From the NCBI GenBank assembly GCA_009733575.1, contig ML769859.1:1-40322 (forward strand): 40,322 nucleotides of DNA, written 5' to 3'. This stretch comes from Gymnopus androsaceus JB14. Taxonomy: Eukaryota > Basidiomycota > Agaricomycetes > Agaricales > Omphalotaceae. The position numbers and the translations under genes are program-made. The notes below the pieces were generated by a model that saw only the letters and a program-made list of their open reading frames with translations, did no database searches and was not told where the DNA came from. Of this stretch, positions 11,133 to 23,268 are shown in pieces (position 1 is the stretch's first letter; each line of letters begins with the position of its first letter).

Positions 11133-11717
11133 ATGGGACCTGACCCAGTCTCTCCGGAGTCTGTTCCTGAGGGACAAACGGCTCAAAATGCGCCCGGAAA
11201 TGCGTCAGAACCACAAAATAATGGTGTAAAATTGACTCTCACCATTAAACCCAAAAATCCTTTGAAGAAGAAGAAATCCAAAGATAGTACCATGTCTGCG
11301 ATTACTGGAGAAGCGACTATCAACACTTCTTCATCGGGAATAGACACCAAAGCACCAGAAACTGCCAAACATGCAGTTTGGACTGATGCCAATCTCGACT
11401 GTCTTCTGGAGTTCTTGACACAGAATAAGTCCAGGGCTGGTGATGGAGGATCATTTACAAATACTGTATTCAATGAAGCTGCAATAGAATGCAATAAAAT
11501 TCGAACTCAGGGTGCCGTGAAAACAGGGGAAATGGTCAAGAACAATTGGTCATCAGTGCATCTTCAATCTCATGCAATCTGCTGTTCATTCACTATTTTT
11601 TTATAGAGTCTCCATCCTACCTGGAAGATCTGCCGTGCTATCAATGACTGTTCTGGCCTTGGCGGCTTTGATACCAACACTGATGCTCATGTCACCCCCG
11701 AATCCGAGCCCATGTGA
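11133..11717 (+). CDS. SANT/Myb-like DNA-binding domain protein, short
   Basis: I chose the ATG at 11133 because the upstream in-frame codons read as pyrimidine-rich leader. Exon 1 (11133-11555) has a Ser/Pro-rich start and a basic PKNPLKKKKSKDS tract. It then enters a SANT/Myb-like fold: AVWTDANLDCLLEFLTQNKS, FTNTVFNEAA and GEMVKNNWSS, with conserved Trp residues. A short intron leads to exon 2 (11607-11717), SLHPTWKICRAINDCSG, ending at TGA 11715-11717 after about 177 residues. Related basidiomycete proteins usually continue for another 100 or more residues after the TPESE-like point, so this copy may be truncated. It lies beside a Tnp2-type transposase and may be a transposon-associated DNA-binding protein. 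Target and role are unknown. Confidence 0.6.
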
Positions 11718-13940
11718 GAGGACCTTCTCAGGTCAAACCCCACAGTTCTTCCATCATGCCAAAAGTGCAAAAAAATACGCTCAAACAAAATACTTCTTGA
11801 TTTATCAACTTTGGCGTAAAAAATCACTCATGAGCAAAAAACTGAAAGAAATTTGATTCTTCAGTTAACCAATTTAGTTTACTGATAATGTACATATTAA
11901 TGGAGTGTTTGGTTAAAATGAAAAAAGGCTGAATCAAAAACTTTCACAGCAACTGAAATGGAGAATGATACACTATATATCACATGGCAAATCGGGAAAA
12001 GTGAAATATTTAGTATCAGTACATCTGAAAAATGGCCTGAAAAGCAATAAATCAAGCAAGACTGAAAGATACCCTGAAAGAAGGGTTTTCAGGCAAGATT
12101 TTGGACAAGATGAAATGTTGAATGAATGAATATATATCAGCAAAGGTAAAAAGTTGCCACTGTGTCTCGGGCCTGATGCAGACATGTCGACGCATCAGAA
12201 GTTCACTGACTTGAAAAATTGTCAAAATAGCAGAACAGATCATCGAATTGCATGCTAGGGTCAGAGGACATGGTTGAGCTGGTTTAGATAGAAGTTAACA
12301 GCTATAAAAAGTGCTCAATTTTTGCGATGCAAATTTCAACATAGCCACTCACCAACAGCCAAATTATAAACCATTCCCGAGTGGTTTTGAGGGATGGACA
12401 TGTGGCAAGTAGCTGAAGTTTCAACCATTCAATGTTTAGACTTTTCTCTGATACTGCACTGCAAATAAATTTTAGCATACAATTTGCAGATGGACATGTG
12501 TAACGTACCTCTTGCGAGCCATCATCCATGAACCTTTCCAGCTCCAACTTCTGCTTCTTCATGGCAATTATGAGTGTTTGCAATTCATTCTTTGCACCCT
12601 AGATTCGGTTGAATTCTCCCTTCTGTTCATTGGCATTGGAGACACTCACTTTAGAATAGATCTGGTTGCACCGCTTCCTGGCCTCCCTGATCGTACGTCC
12701 CCAAATGCAAGGCATGGAAAGAAGTGATAACAGTAGAGATGAGTATGGAATTGAGCTAGTCCAAGAAGGAATTTCAGATCAAGGTTGTGTGTGCTTGGGT
12801 AAGGTCTGTGCATGCTTGTGTTTGGCCATAAATCCTTTTTGGATTACAAATTGACACACTCTCTTTCAATCACTACTCCAACCTCTTGGTGGAATGTCAA
12901 TATTTCCTCTTCTACAAGGTCATCCATATCCACAAGCCTATATTTCTCATCTTTCCTCCCTTTCCAGTTGCCAACCACCGCGGTCTTGTCATTCTTGACC
13001 AGATAGAGCGCAACAGATATTGGCCTGATCCCAAGAAAGGTTGAAAGGGAGCCCTATGCTCTGGATACTAGTGGTCCTTATACAGATACTTCACCAAATT
13101 CGATGACACCAGCAAATTACAAGGGACTCAGACACAATGGGTCACAGAGAAGCACAGGATGAATGACAACATACTTTGTCAAAGGGATTTGAGCACAGTT
13201 GTTTGAGGTATATCGAGGGTACAGATGATAGTTGATTGTTGGTAGCAATGGCGGCGGGATCATTAAGAGTGAAGAGAAGAGGTTGTGAGATGCATGGATT
13301 TTGATCAATTTGTTTCTCCATTTCTGACTCGTCATCTTTTCAATTATTTTATTAGGGAGCAAGGGTTTCCTTGTCTGTTTAGAATCCGAACTACCTCGAC
13401 TCTTCATATTTTTCATCAAAGCTCATTGGTGTGGCTTGGGATGGAGCAGCAACAAGTTCTGCTAGCACCGAGGTACAATGGCACTGGAAGACCTTCAGAA
13501 TTGGATTGCTGGAAGGAAAAACATGAAGACATACTTTCGGCCATTATGGCATTGAGGGGTAATGGTGTTAAATCTTGGAAGCGTAGCTGACTCATGCATT
13601 TCACTATGAACAACCACAAACAGTACACAAACTTCGAGTTCTTTGTCTGCATCTATGTCTGAGAGTACTGGTTCCCTGTGAGCCCAGACATAGCAGCTTG
13701 GAAACACCATAGTTTAAGGTCGTTGCGGACCAGGAGCTTCAACTCATGATGGCTAGTGTTCCCTCCTCAATTAAGATTGAAGTGAGCTGGCCATGTATAA
13801 TATATATTGAGTAAACTATTGTAATAAGTGGTTATACAGGTATGAATTCCAGCTATCTAACTGGCATACTTGGTCTACTTTGTGTATATGTTGAAAAAAA
13901 TAAGAGATTTGAAACCCATGGCTCAGTAACTTGAGCCAAC
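11718..13940. other. transposon-flanking sequence with weak minus-strand coding patches
   Basis: No complete gene was recognised. On the minus strand two patches look coding. Near 13,020-12,880 is YLVKNDKTAVVGNWKGRKDE followed by an acidic stretch. Near 12,740-12,500 is MPCIWGRTIREARKRCNQIY, an in-frame stop, then a coiled-coil-like MKKQKLELERFMDDGSQE and a GTACGT splice donor. They may be exons of a decayed transposon-encoded protein. The remainder is AT-rich and empty to my reading. Confidence 0.3.
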
Positions 13941-16900
13941 TCAATGCCTAGACAGGTTCACCAAGACAGACCTCCCAAGAGAGTAGTCAAAGCAAGCAGC
14001 GTGTGCAATGATATCATCCAAGGTAATGACATCGGCGGTTGTACTCAGTGTCAAAGAGTACATTGTGGCAGAGAAATGAGGGTATTGGAGAAAGGGATCG
14101 TACAAGTGCTTCAACAGCTGTTTGTAAGGCCACACATGAAGATGCAGAATGGTGCCATTTGGCATAGGCTTTTTTTTAATCCACTGGATTTGCCCTGCCA
14201 CTGGTGCCTGGTTTGGAGAAGGTCTGTAAAAGATGTTAGCATTGCCTGCATGTGTTTCAACTCCAGAGAAGTTGACACTGTTGAACCAAGCATAGGCACA
14301 GCGAATGCCTTTCATTTCAACAAATTCTTTAGTCTAGTTGGTAGTATTGGCTGGAACAAAGGATTTGTTGAACAGAACCTTCAGCTGTTTGATTGCCTCA
14401 GGACAGTCTGGATGATGCAACCAGCAGTGGATATTGGCTGTGTGAACCAGTGTCTTGATCACTGTGGACTCCATGACACCTAGGATACACCAATGATGAG
14501 CTTGGCCACTCAAAGGAGAGGCCAAATACCTACCACCAATGTGATCATTTGTGTTAATTTTTTATCCAATGCCAATCAAGCGTTCAAAAGGAAAGCACCA
14601 CCAAGAAAGGACGGGTCCAAATAGTAAAAGAAAATCATATATGTGTCCTACTGCGTGAATGTTAGGGCATGCAACACCTTCTTGAGTATGCAGGAAGAGA
14701 GTCCGCAGATGCTTGACCCAAAAATCAACATAGTCCCAAAAGGCTTTGGCGCATACAGATGTCATGGTGTACCAACAAGCTATGATAGTTGCCTGGAAGA
14801 GCACCATTGTATGATCAAGAGCCTTCAATAAGAGCCCAGATTCGGACTCATCATTTGGGGGAGCACAACCATCGTTATGACCCCCAAGAGTAATGAGAGT
14901 GACTGGAAGGAATAAGGAGCTTAGAATTTGCCATTTGCCCAATTTGATGGATCCTGCTTTTGCTTCGCCATAGTTCATTGGCACGGAATCAATCCATGAT
15001 GGTCTCTTTGTCTCTCGAATGACTTTCTGGATATGGGAAAGTGTTTCAGGCATCCCCATTCTGAGTATGTGAGCCACAGAGCTGAGTGGTTGTTGTAATC
15101 TCTACAGATAAAGTGAGTGGGCCTGTTATGATAGAAATTAGAGAAATCATTTACCCAGTTGAGTAGCAGAGCAATGAAATGGTTTTTTGTCTTTGCAGCC
15201 TTCTCTGAGGGGAACAAGATTTGATCAAGGCCCTGCTTCCTCTTCAATCTCTGTTTTGTGCATTGCACAAAAAGAGAAGATATTGTTCCACATACTGTAT
15301 TCAGCTGCAGTGATAATTCCAATGTGTGAACAACAAATTGCACAGCAACTTAAGTGGCTTGGTTATTAAGCTGTGTCCACACCTGATTTAAAGTCATGAA
15401 ATCCTCCCCTTCTAGAGCTAAACAAAGCATCTCCTGGACTTTTGAAACATCTGGCACATGTTTCTCTTTCAGCCTGGGAAGCTCAGGGACAGCCTTGGGT
15501 TTGTATCCAATCCAAGGCCAGTCAAATGCATACATGAGGCCATCAGTGTTGTGCTTGGGGGCTGCAGTGTTGAGACAAAGAACATGACGGCAGTGATAGT
15601 GAACAACACCTTCAAGAATGCAATGCATGGCATCAACAACAAGCATTCTTGTTGGATCCCAATACTCAAGTATCCAGAGAGAAGACCATTGAACCCCATG
15701 ATTTTCAAAAATGTCTTTCTGTTCAGCAAGAGTTTGTGTGTCCTTGTAAGCCCTAGACCAGTGACAAAGTTTCTCTATGTCTGGAGGGACACAGAGGCTA
15801 TGATCTGTATTGTAGATCTGATTCTTTCCTCAAAGTTGACAGTGACTGCAGATCAAACCCAACATGTGTCCCTGGAGACCAGCAATCTTCTGAGCCGGAG
15901 GCATTCATTGACGGATAGGAGGATTCCAGCTTCAACAATGGCGCCTGACTCTGAGTCTGCAGTGCAAGAGCATTTGAATCCTGGCTGCCATGCCCTGGCA
16001 AACTGCTCAATTACCAGTCGGATGTAGTGATCAATTTTGTCTACAGAGGGTTCATTTGGGCTGGGAATGATGTTGATATACATGTTTTCTGGAAGATATC
16101 GGATAGAGGGATCAAGAGCCAGATTAGTGCAAGAAATGATGCCAATGGATTCATGGGCTCCACAATGAGTGATACCATTTGGATTAAAAAAGTCCAGATG
16201 TATTGAAAATGCCAGACAAATCTTTTCTCCTCGGTCCACAAACAATTTGCCATTGGGTCCTCTGAAGTCTTTGATAAAATCCACCTTGACAACATTCCTG
16301 ACAGCAGCTGACTCCTTGCCACCGCGGATAGCATCCAAGGCTGTATTGATGGCTTCAGTGGACTGATGAAGATATGTTGGGTCAGCAAGACAGCATGCAA
16401 GGTAGTTGGGAAGCGAGGCAACAAGATATGGCTTCACAGGTTGTAATGTACTGTTGTGTCAACAACATAAAAGGCCAGTACCACACCTGGAGAACCCAGC
16501 TTCACCAACAATATCCTTGAGGCAAAATTTGGGGTAGTCATAGAACTCCTTGCCCCCCAACGAACGTGCTTTGTTCATGAAGTTGCAAGAGGAACAAGCC
16601 GCACACATGTCAAAGTGACCGTCAATGCTGAACTTCTTGAGAGCATCAGCCAAGGAGGTGGGCATATTTGCAATGATCTCATTTTGAGATTCCAAGAATG
16701 GATGCGGGATACTACTGCCTTCGGAGTCAATGGTGGACATTCCAAGTTGGATGCACATGATTGTGATAGCGATGACAGAATTTGTGCAAACAACTGATAC
16801 TCCCATAATCACATTGCAGATAACTTCCAGCAGTATTAAAACTTGATTTATTTGATCCATTTCTGCAATGTCTGTATCATCAACTGTGATAATATAAGCA

Positions 16901-17845
16901 TTGTTTAAACTGGGAATATGTTGGACACTCACCTGTTGCTATTTTGATTGGACGTTCTGGAATGAGAGGAGCATACAGAACACAAATCTTGTTGTAAATA
17001 GTTCTGATGCATGTCCGCATTTGCTCCCTCCAGTCCTTCACAGGGTCTGCAGCACCTTTCAGTCTGTGCTTTGATCTTGAATCAAAGCCATGAATTTGTC
17101 CAAGTGCCTTGTGAAGGAAAGCAGTCACATCATCCAGCCTCTCACACTTGGAGTTTGTCAAAAGTGATGCAAAATCACAATCAAAAATATGGGCATGATG
17201 CTCATTGCAGCCTTTCTTGATCTTTTTCAGGGTTTTGAGTTTGTCTGCCTCTATTTTCTGTGTAGATTTCTGAGTGGGTGAAGGGGATCGAGAAGTGGAC
17301 ACTTTCACATAACAAGGATGTGAACCAAACTGGTGACCTGTTCAATTAGCTGCAGTGAAAGAAGGTCTTTTGGCCTGAATGACAGCCTGTAAGCCCTGCG
17401 CAGCACTAGAGACATCCAGGTTTTCAATCATGTTTGGTATTGTTGCAGTTGTATGCTGGTAGAATTCAGTGGAAGAAGTGAATAGTTTGTTGTGGGTGGA
17501 GGTGTCCAGATGTTTGGCAGTTAATGTTGCAGCAGTAAGAAGAATCGATTGTCAGTTCCAACACAGTGGGTGTATTCTATGTTACATGGTTCAGAGATAA
17601 TATGGGGTTTCCAAGAAATCAGTTCTCACCTGAATATTACCATGGAATGCTGACCTTGAGTGAGGCCTCGGTAAAGTTGGATTTGCATCTTCCAGACGAA
17701 GAGAAGCCAGTTCAGCTGTGACTGAAGAAAGCAGAGACAGAAACCAAGGAACTTCTGAACATGGAGAAGTCCTAGATGGAGTTGCTGTTGATGGAGTCGG
17801 TTCCTGAGATTGAGCTCTTGTAGGAGGGGTGCTACTCTGGTGCAC
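13941..17845 (-). pseudogene. EnSpm/CACTA-type Tnp2 transposase gene, decayed
   Basis: Blocks in order on the minus strand: a Ser/Thr/Pro-rich start (17845-17591), a basic Lys-rich part (17308-16880), and IITVDDTDIAEMDQINQVLI. Next come a zinc-binding-like CAACSSCNFMN and YPKFCLKDIVGEAGFSRCGT. Then PNYLACCLADPTYLHQSTEA, VNVVKVDFIKDF-like sequence, ICLAFSIHLDFFNPNG, VVDAMHCILEGVVHYHCRHV, RPSWIDSVPMNYGEAKAG and, near the C-terminus, ANIFYRPSPNQAPVAG and DPFLQYPHFSATMYS. This order is that of mushroom Tnp2-like proteins with their DUF4218-like tail. The pieces fall in several frames; some breaks fit introns, while others near 15,850, 15,080 and 14,530 look like decay. It would cut and paste DNA as an RNase-H-fold enzyme. 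The terminal inverted repeats of this element were not found. Confidence 0.72.
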
Positions 17846-18454
17846 TCTGGTGCACTCTGACAGATATCTTACACTCTTTCAATGCACTGTATGTACTCAC
17901 TTGGTGCACTTGTGGACCAATTTTTGTAAGTTGTTCATATGATTTCTGCATTTGTTATTGAACATATTCTAACCCTCCCTTGATCTTTTCTGTTGTAATA
18001 CAAGCTCGGCGAGTATCTATTGCACTGACGGACCTATAGAATAATGGTATAAGTCTCAGCGCCAGAACATGGTCATAAGCGTCTTGTATTACCTATAGAA
18101 TAATGGTATAAGTCTGATACAAGTAGTCAGTAAGTAAACTAATAAGTAAGTAAGGTTTTGGAGCTCACCTCAGTGCCGGAAGATGGTTGTAAGCGTCTGA
18201 GGTGTGCCGTCGGTATGTAGCTGAATAATGTAAGGTAAAAATAGGGGTAACTTCTATATATGGAAGTCAGTCTAGATAAATAAGAGTCCATACACCTACT
18301 TGGTCCATGTTTGTATAGTAAGTGACCATGAATGCATATATAGAGAGAAAATAACTCAACATTTTCATGACACAGTCACACTGTATGATTTCCATAAGTT
18401 TTATTTATGTCCACTATCTTATCTTAACTTTATTGTATCTAAATTCTCATAAGT
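17846..18454. repeat. intergenic with short dispersed direct repeats
   Basis: A 25-base unit starting ACCTATAGAATAATGG occurs at 18032-18056 and again at 18091-18115. A second imperfect unit, with the shared tail TAAGCGTCT, occurs at 18058-18085 and 18171-18198. The two kinds alternate. At 17,836-17,857 TCTGGTGCAC is also repeated in tandem. No gene is seen. Confidence 0.6.
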
Positions 18455-18592
18455 CATCAGCAAAACCTGTATTGGCTGGGACCCACTGGTAGTGCTGGCT
18501 AGCACTCGCCAGCACTGGCCGGCACATCCCAGTGCCGGCAAGCGCTTGACAGCGCTTCCAGAGAGTCCCAGTCAATACAGGTTTTGCTGATG
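18455..18592. mobile_element. 138-base MITE with CATCAGCAAAACC termini
   Basis: The ends at 18455-18482 and 18565-18592 are inverted repeats of 28 bases with one mismatch, beginning CATCAGCAAAACCTGTATTG. The interior is GC-rich and partly self-complementary, with repeated CAGCAC/GCGCT motifs. The dinucleotide GT flanks both ends (18453-18454 and 18593-18594), consistent with a 2-base target duplication. It is non-coding and must have been moved by an enzyme encoded elsewhere. Confidence 0.85.
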
Positions 18593-18594
18593 GT

Positions 18595-19944
18595 TTTCCA
18601 TATGTGTTTGATTTGATTTCCATAAGTTTATTCTAAGCTATAACAAAGATTTCCATAAGTTTTTTCACTCATTGTAAACTTATTCTATTCTCATTGCTTT
18701 TTTACGAGTGCAATTTATTGCCGAGTAGTAGTTGTTTTCCTGCTTATGTAAGATCTTACGTAAAGTTATATTATTATAGTATTTCCTTTCCATGCTTTGC
18801 CGTGCACGTGTTAAGTCCGAGATTTCCCAAACAGTAAAACCACGGATGACATCATTGGGTTTGCTTCGTTGCAAGGAAAACGCGCACAGCCACCCAAAGC
18901 GAGCAAGCGGAGCATTGCATGCCGGTCAAAGCGCTTACTATTGATGTCTATTGCTTCTGACCATAAATCATTCCCCTAGAGCATACTTATCCATTGCTCT
19001 TCAAAATTTTATTGTACACTCTCATAGATGTATTTAAAAGATCTATCTAGCTAAGTATACAATACAATGAAAGAAAATATTCAGGAGTTTTGTCAAGTCA
19101 GATTTCAAGTTTGTAGAGCATTCTTTAAGATTCTTTAGTTGTGGTAACAAAGCAATAAATTTTCTTATGTCTTGGGACTCAGGATATATCATGGATATGA
19201 GTATCTAAGACAGTTTACTTGGTACATTCAGAGGGTTCTGAACAAAGTGGAATATTTGAGAGCCAGCAAAGAGCATTGGGATAGCACTTATGGGAATTGG
19301 TACATTGCTCCCCAATTTCAGATGCATTTTCAGGTCCATCCTGGCAACATCAAAAATTAAAATGTACAATCACCAAAGTTTGGGGAATCATTAAGTCTAA
19401 GGTGTATCCTAATATGTATATTGCAAAATTTTAAAGCCAAGCTAGCAAGTTTTGGATAAAATTCTCAGTACCAACATTCATAGGTATATTACTGCTACCA
19501 TGACATTGATAGTAGTATTGACTCAACTACAATGGGATTGACATGTTTGCTCACCCACTATGCATTACTTACATGGAGCCATGGGCTTGTAATGCAAAAT
19601 TCATATTTTTGTGTTTCAGTTTTCTTCCTCTTCCTTTCCTTAGTGTCCAACATGATGAACCTCATTTATCTCTTGCTTGCATGTTTGCTTGGATTAGTAG
19701 GACAAAACATTGATTATGATTGCACTTATCAATATTTCCCTCTGCACTATTCCCTCAACATTGCTTCTAGATTCCTGTATGCTTTATACATCCTGGGCAA
19801 TGGAGTCTGATAATTAATTGTGATCTATGGGCATTGCCTGGTACATATGAAAATTTTCTCCATAATCCTCTTGAATCCTCACTTTCTCCTGAATGATTCA
19901 ATAATTTTTGTGCTTTTTTCATTCTAAATAGTTTGAAATGTATG
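18595..19944. other. AT-rich stretch without a recognised gene
   Basis: No coding exon could be supported on either strand. The motif CATAAGTTT recurs around 18,389, 18,620 and 18,650, partly on both sides of the MITE. Short open frames near 19,172-19,360 and 19,532-19,810 show no recognisable domain and no splice pattern. Confidence 0.4.
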
Positions 19945-21928
19945 TACTGTACATAGATGTAGGGAGGCAACCACAGGTATGACTGTGACAGTTTTTTTTG
20001 ATCCCAGGTTAGCAACCTGAGCTTGGATGGCTGTGACAATGGAGAAATTAGGCAACCAATACTGCCTTTACTCACCCAAATAGACTGGTCTTCTACCTAT
20101 ACTATTGTATTTTTCTTACAGATCATGTTTTGGGAGCTCTAAAACAAGAATACAGCTCTTGGGAATATTTTTGGGAATATTTTTCGAATTTTAACTGATT
20201 TTGTCCATCAGCAAAACCGCCGGATTGTATTCCGTATGATCGGTAGATTGATATAATCAATATGTACAATCATACCCAATCATAGCCCAGCGGAATTTCT
20301 TTTAATTACGTCGGCCGTATGATCATTATACCGATTTCATACATCTTTTATACACTATACACAGTTAGTATACTGAGTCAATACTAGACTCGGAGTATAT
20401 ACAACTTTTAGTTACTTATACCAGACGATGATCTGAGTCTTACACATAGTCACAGCTGCGTCGACACTGGCACTTCTATTGATTTATCGGGACTGCTGTG
20501 CCAATAGGCCGCCGTGATGCAAGCTAATTGTTGCAATTATCGATTACTGTATAGTAGTGAAGAAAACAACCACCGAGTACAATTATCGATTACTGTATAC
20601 GAGTACACTGAATACAAGTCGTTGTGCAGTAGACAACAAAACAAAAAATCTTATAAGTTGGTTCAAACTCCGACGAGTCACAACTGTATAGTTTATTCAC
20701 GTGAATCGCCACATCATTTTCTTTTCGTTTGTAATGTCTCCTTTCACTCCCTTCATCTCCTTTTTTTTCGTTCGTCTCCTTTCACTCTGTCAGAGCAATC
20801 CACTATCTATGCTCATGTTAGGCTGAGGTAATTTTGGTTTCATACCCATTCATTGCGCTTTTGCCTCAGGACCGCCTCCGAGTCAACATATCTTTTGTAT
20901 CAAGGCTGCTATCAATGTCATGGCGTGCAGATAAGTACATTGCATCTGTTTGGATTTTTTCATGTTCTAACACAAATGCATCCAGCTCTTCTTACTGCAA
21001 GGATTTTCCCGAGCACTTCACGCAATTTCAGTGTATTTTATGTTGCATCAATTTCATGCCAAGTGCGTTGCCTTTTTTTTCTGCCGACTGTTCCCCCTTC
21101 TCATCTCAAATATCTAGCTGCACGCAATATACCAGGCTTGTCCTGTCTTGCACATGCTAGTTAGCCTCTTAAATATGGCCAGCCCACTCGGTGGATTAGT
21201 ATCTCGGGAGGTGTTTCCAGCACTGATCCTTTTGTCCGAATCATCTCAGACTGAACCGAGTTGAGGCGAGTATTTCCTGTCGATTTTGAGCTCAGCCCTG
21301 ATTCCTGTTCACAGTTCCGTCCGGAAAGTTGCAGCGGACTGAATAAGGTTAAGGTGAGTATCTCCTATCCCTTTCGAGCTTGACCTGATGCCTTATCACA
21401 GGACACCTGACCGCCGTTTATGCTGGGCTTATTGAGTTGGGAGCCCTAGTTAGGGATAGTCTTCTTTTTTTGGTAGTAGGTGGTGTAACGTAGTGCTTGT
21501 AACATGTCCGAACTGCTATGTAGATAGATAGGGTAGCCTAAATTGATATTTTTTATTGCTTCATTACTGTGAATTGAGGAATAACGTATAATCAAGCATA
21601 TGAAAGCCAGAAAGCCAGTATATTGGATGTATAAAATTCAGTATAATCGGGTGTATTCGAGGGTATAAACAAACGAGAAAAAGGGCCGTAATTGTGCATA
21701 ATCAAGCGTGATGGATATGCACTCGGGGCCCTATACATACGCAGCCAAATCCGTATGATCCGGCATATTTGGCGTGCCTTCATACGGATCACGGATGTGC
21801 GGTTTTGCTGATGTCATGGTTTTTGCACTAGCAACCACCTCAAAAATGACCGTGATGTCATGGCAAATAGGCAACACAACCAGGCAATCGTGACCGTGAC
21901 CGTTGCCTCCCTACATCTATGTACAGTA
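19945..21928. mobile_element. TIR element (about 0.38 kb) split by a later insertion
   Basis: A 27-base end at 19945-19971, containing CATAGATGTAGGGAGGCAAC, is repeated inverted at 21902-21928. Without the inner element at 20206-21813 the unit is about 375 bases and has no coding sequence, so it fits a MITE. If the ends are taken at CATAG/CTATG, the flanks show TA on both sides. The palindrome TGTACA at the edge makes the exact boundary ambiguous. Confidence 0.7.
20206..21813. mobile_element. 1.6 kb TIR element with CATCAGCAAAACCGC termini
   Basis: Perfect inverted 15-base ends lie at 20206-20220 and 21799-21813, and similar CGTATGATC-type motifs continue inward on both sides. The dinucleotide TC flanks both ends (20204-20205 and 21814-21815). 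No transposase was recognised inside. Open frames near 20,834-21,164 lack known motifs. It lies nested in the element spanning 19945-21928 and shares its terminal 13 bases with the MITE at 18455 and the element at 22609. Confidence 0.82.
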
Positions 21929-22306
21929 ACTGTTTGATTGTACTTAATGACCTGTACTTATATTCAATATATACAAACTTCTATTTTTGTTGATTTCAAG
22001 CAGATTGCTGCGACGAGTAACTGCCACGCGGTAGCGTTGGCCCACATCACAAGTTTATTTCAATAATTTTTTCATTATATTTGTCTAATTTTTCCGTAAC
22101 CTTCTCATAAGTTCAATGAACTTATAGAAATCTTATTGTGACATTTGGTCACATTTGTTTTTCATAAGTTGTCTCATAATATCGGCAACTTCGGTAAATC
22201 TTATCTATTGATTGCAATTCATATTCACTGACAAGATTTCTATAAATCCGGAAACTTCCGTTTTCGGCATATTTCGGCAGTTTTCAATGTAAAACTTGTG
22301 GGTTCC
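21929..22306. other. AT-rich spacer between transposons
   Basis: No gene is seen. A short perfect palindromic arm pair, TAAGTTCA...TGAACTTA, occurs near 22,109-22,125, and ATAAGTT motifs recur. Confidence 0.4.
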
Positions 22307-22315
22307 TGCACGGCG

Positions 22316-22475
22316 GGGTGCCGTGAATAATTCATGGCCATGTTATTAACATGGTTATTAACATCGAGTCCTTCGAGGGGTGTTTTTAACATAGTTGATA
22401 ACCACTAATTAACATCCGGGTGAAAATGTGAATTAGCAAGTGAAAATTTGAATTTTTAACATGTTATTAATATCT
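22316..22475. repeat. left terminal and subterminal repeats of the 8.2 kb transposon
   Basis: After the 16-base terminal repeat, the motif ATTAACAT or its close variants occurs repeatedly up to about 22,470. This mirrors the right end. Such clusters are commonly transposase-binding sites, which is inference here. Confidence 0.6.
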
Positions 22476-23076
22476 TCTTCTGTGCTCGTAGTAACTGTCC
22501 TAGAAGTCCTTCCACCGGAACCCCTGCAAAGATTGGAGATGGGCCTGACATGTCCTTAGGCAAGACTGTCATCTAGATCAATGCCATTATCCCAGACTAA
22601 GTCAGGTACATCAGCAAAACCTGTACCATCACAATACATTTCATTCGTCTCTGGAGCAAGGATAGTAATTCCAGAGATCTCCAGAGACCTCTGGAGACGT
22701 CTGGAGGAGTTTGACAGCTTTTTGACAGCTGTCAGAGCTCTGGAGATCTCTTAGACTCGAGCCAGTAGCTTCGGTGTTGACACCTTGATGACAGTCAATC
22801 AAAGGCGCCAGCGAAGCGACTGGAACTTTATCCGGCAGTTTCAGCGGGTCGGATTTCAGTCACATGAATGACGGACTTCAATAAATCTCGAAAATTGGAG
22901 GGGTCCCTTTTATCACCTTAGGATAAATCTGAGCAGAGCAAAATTTGCGTATTAGGCTAACAAAAAAACTCATGTTTTCCGATTTTTAATAGTCAAGTTT
23001 TTTATTGAGATATTTAACCATCTTTGATCAGCTGTTCGAATAGGGGTAGTCCCTTCGATCATTCCTTTCTACTGCC

Positions 23077-23268
23077 ATGCCGTTCGGTCCAAAAAAGCGA
23101 CGCCTCTCTGATGCTGGCTACAAGGCCTCTGGATCGGTTCGGAAAAAGTTGCGGCAAAGAAGCCCTTCTCCACGGCCCAATCGAGTTGCTTCTTCCTCTC
23201 AAATGTTTTTTGATATGGATATAGATGCTGGGTCGGAGTCAGATGGTTATGTACTCGAAATGCCTGTC
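23077..23268 (+). pseudogene. 5' fragment of an unrecognised gene inside the TIR element
   Basis: The ATG at 23077 opens a basic, Ser/Arg-rich start (MPFGPKKRRLSDAGYKASGS) and an acidic Asp/Ser stretch. It then runs into the antisense of the helicase fragment, where its reading has no further support. I do not recognise the protein. A nuclear-localisation-like KKRR is the only motif. Confidence 0.35.

Noticed and set aside
15458..16027. 189-codon plus-strand frame opposite the Tnp2 gene
   Set aside because: It is antisense to recognised Tnp2 blocks (VVDAMHCILEG and others) and has no domain of its own.
13070..17900. CACTA/TAGTG-like words as ends of the Tnp2 element
   Set aside because: Several short matches exist (for example near 13,070), but none forms a convincing inverted pair longer than five or six bases.
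18455..18592. GC-rich hairpin as a transcription terminator or structured RNA
   Set aside because: The 28-base inverted ends, flanking GT repeats and shared termini with two larger elements identify it as a MITE.
19532..19810. Hydrophobic plus-strand frame that could suggest a membrane protein
   Set aside because: AT-rich sequence gives Leu/Phe/Ile by composition; there is no known motif, splice pattern or counterpart.
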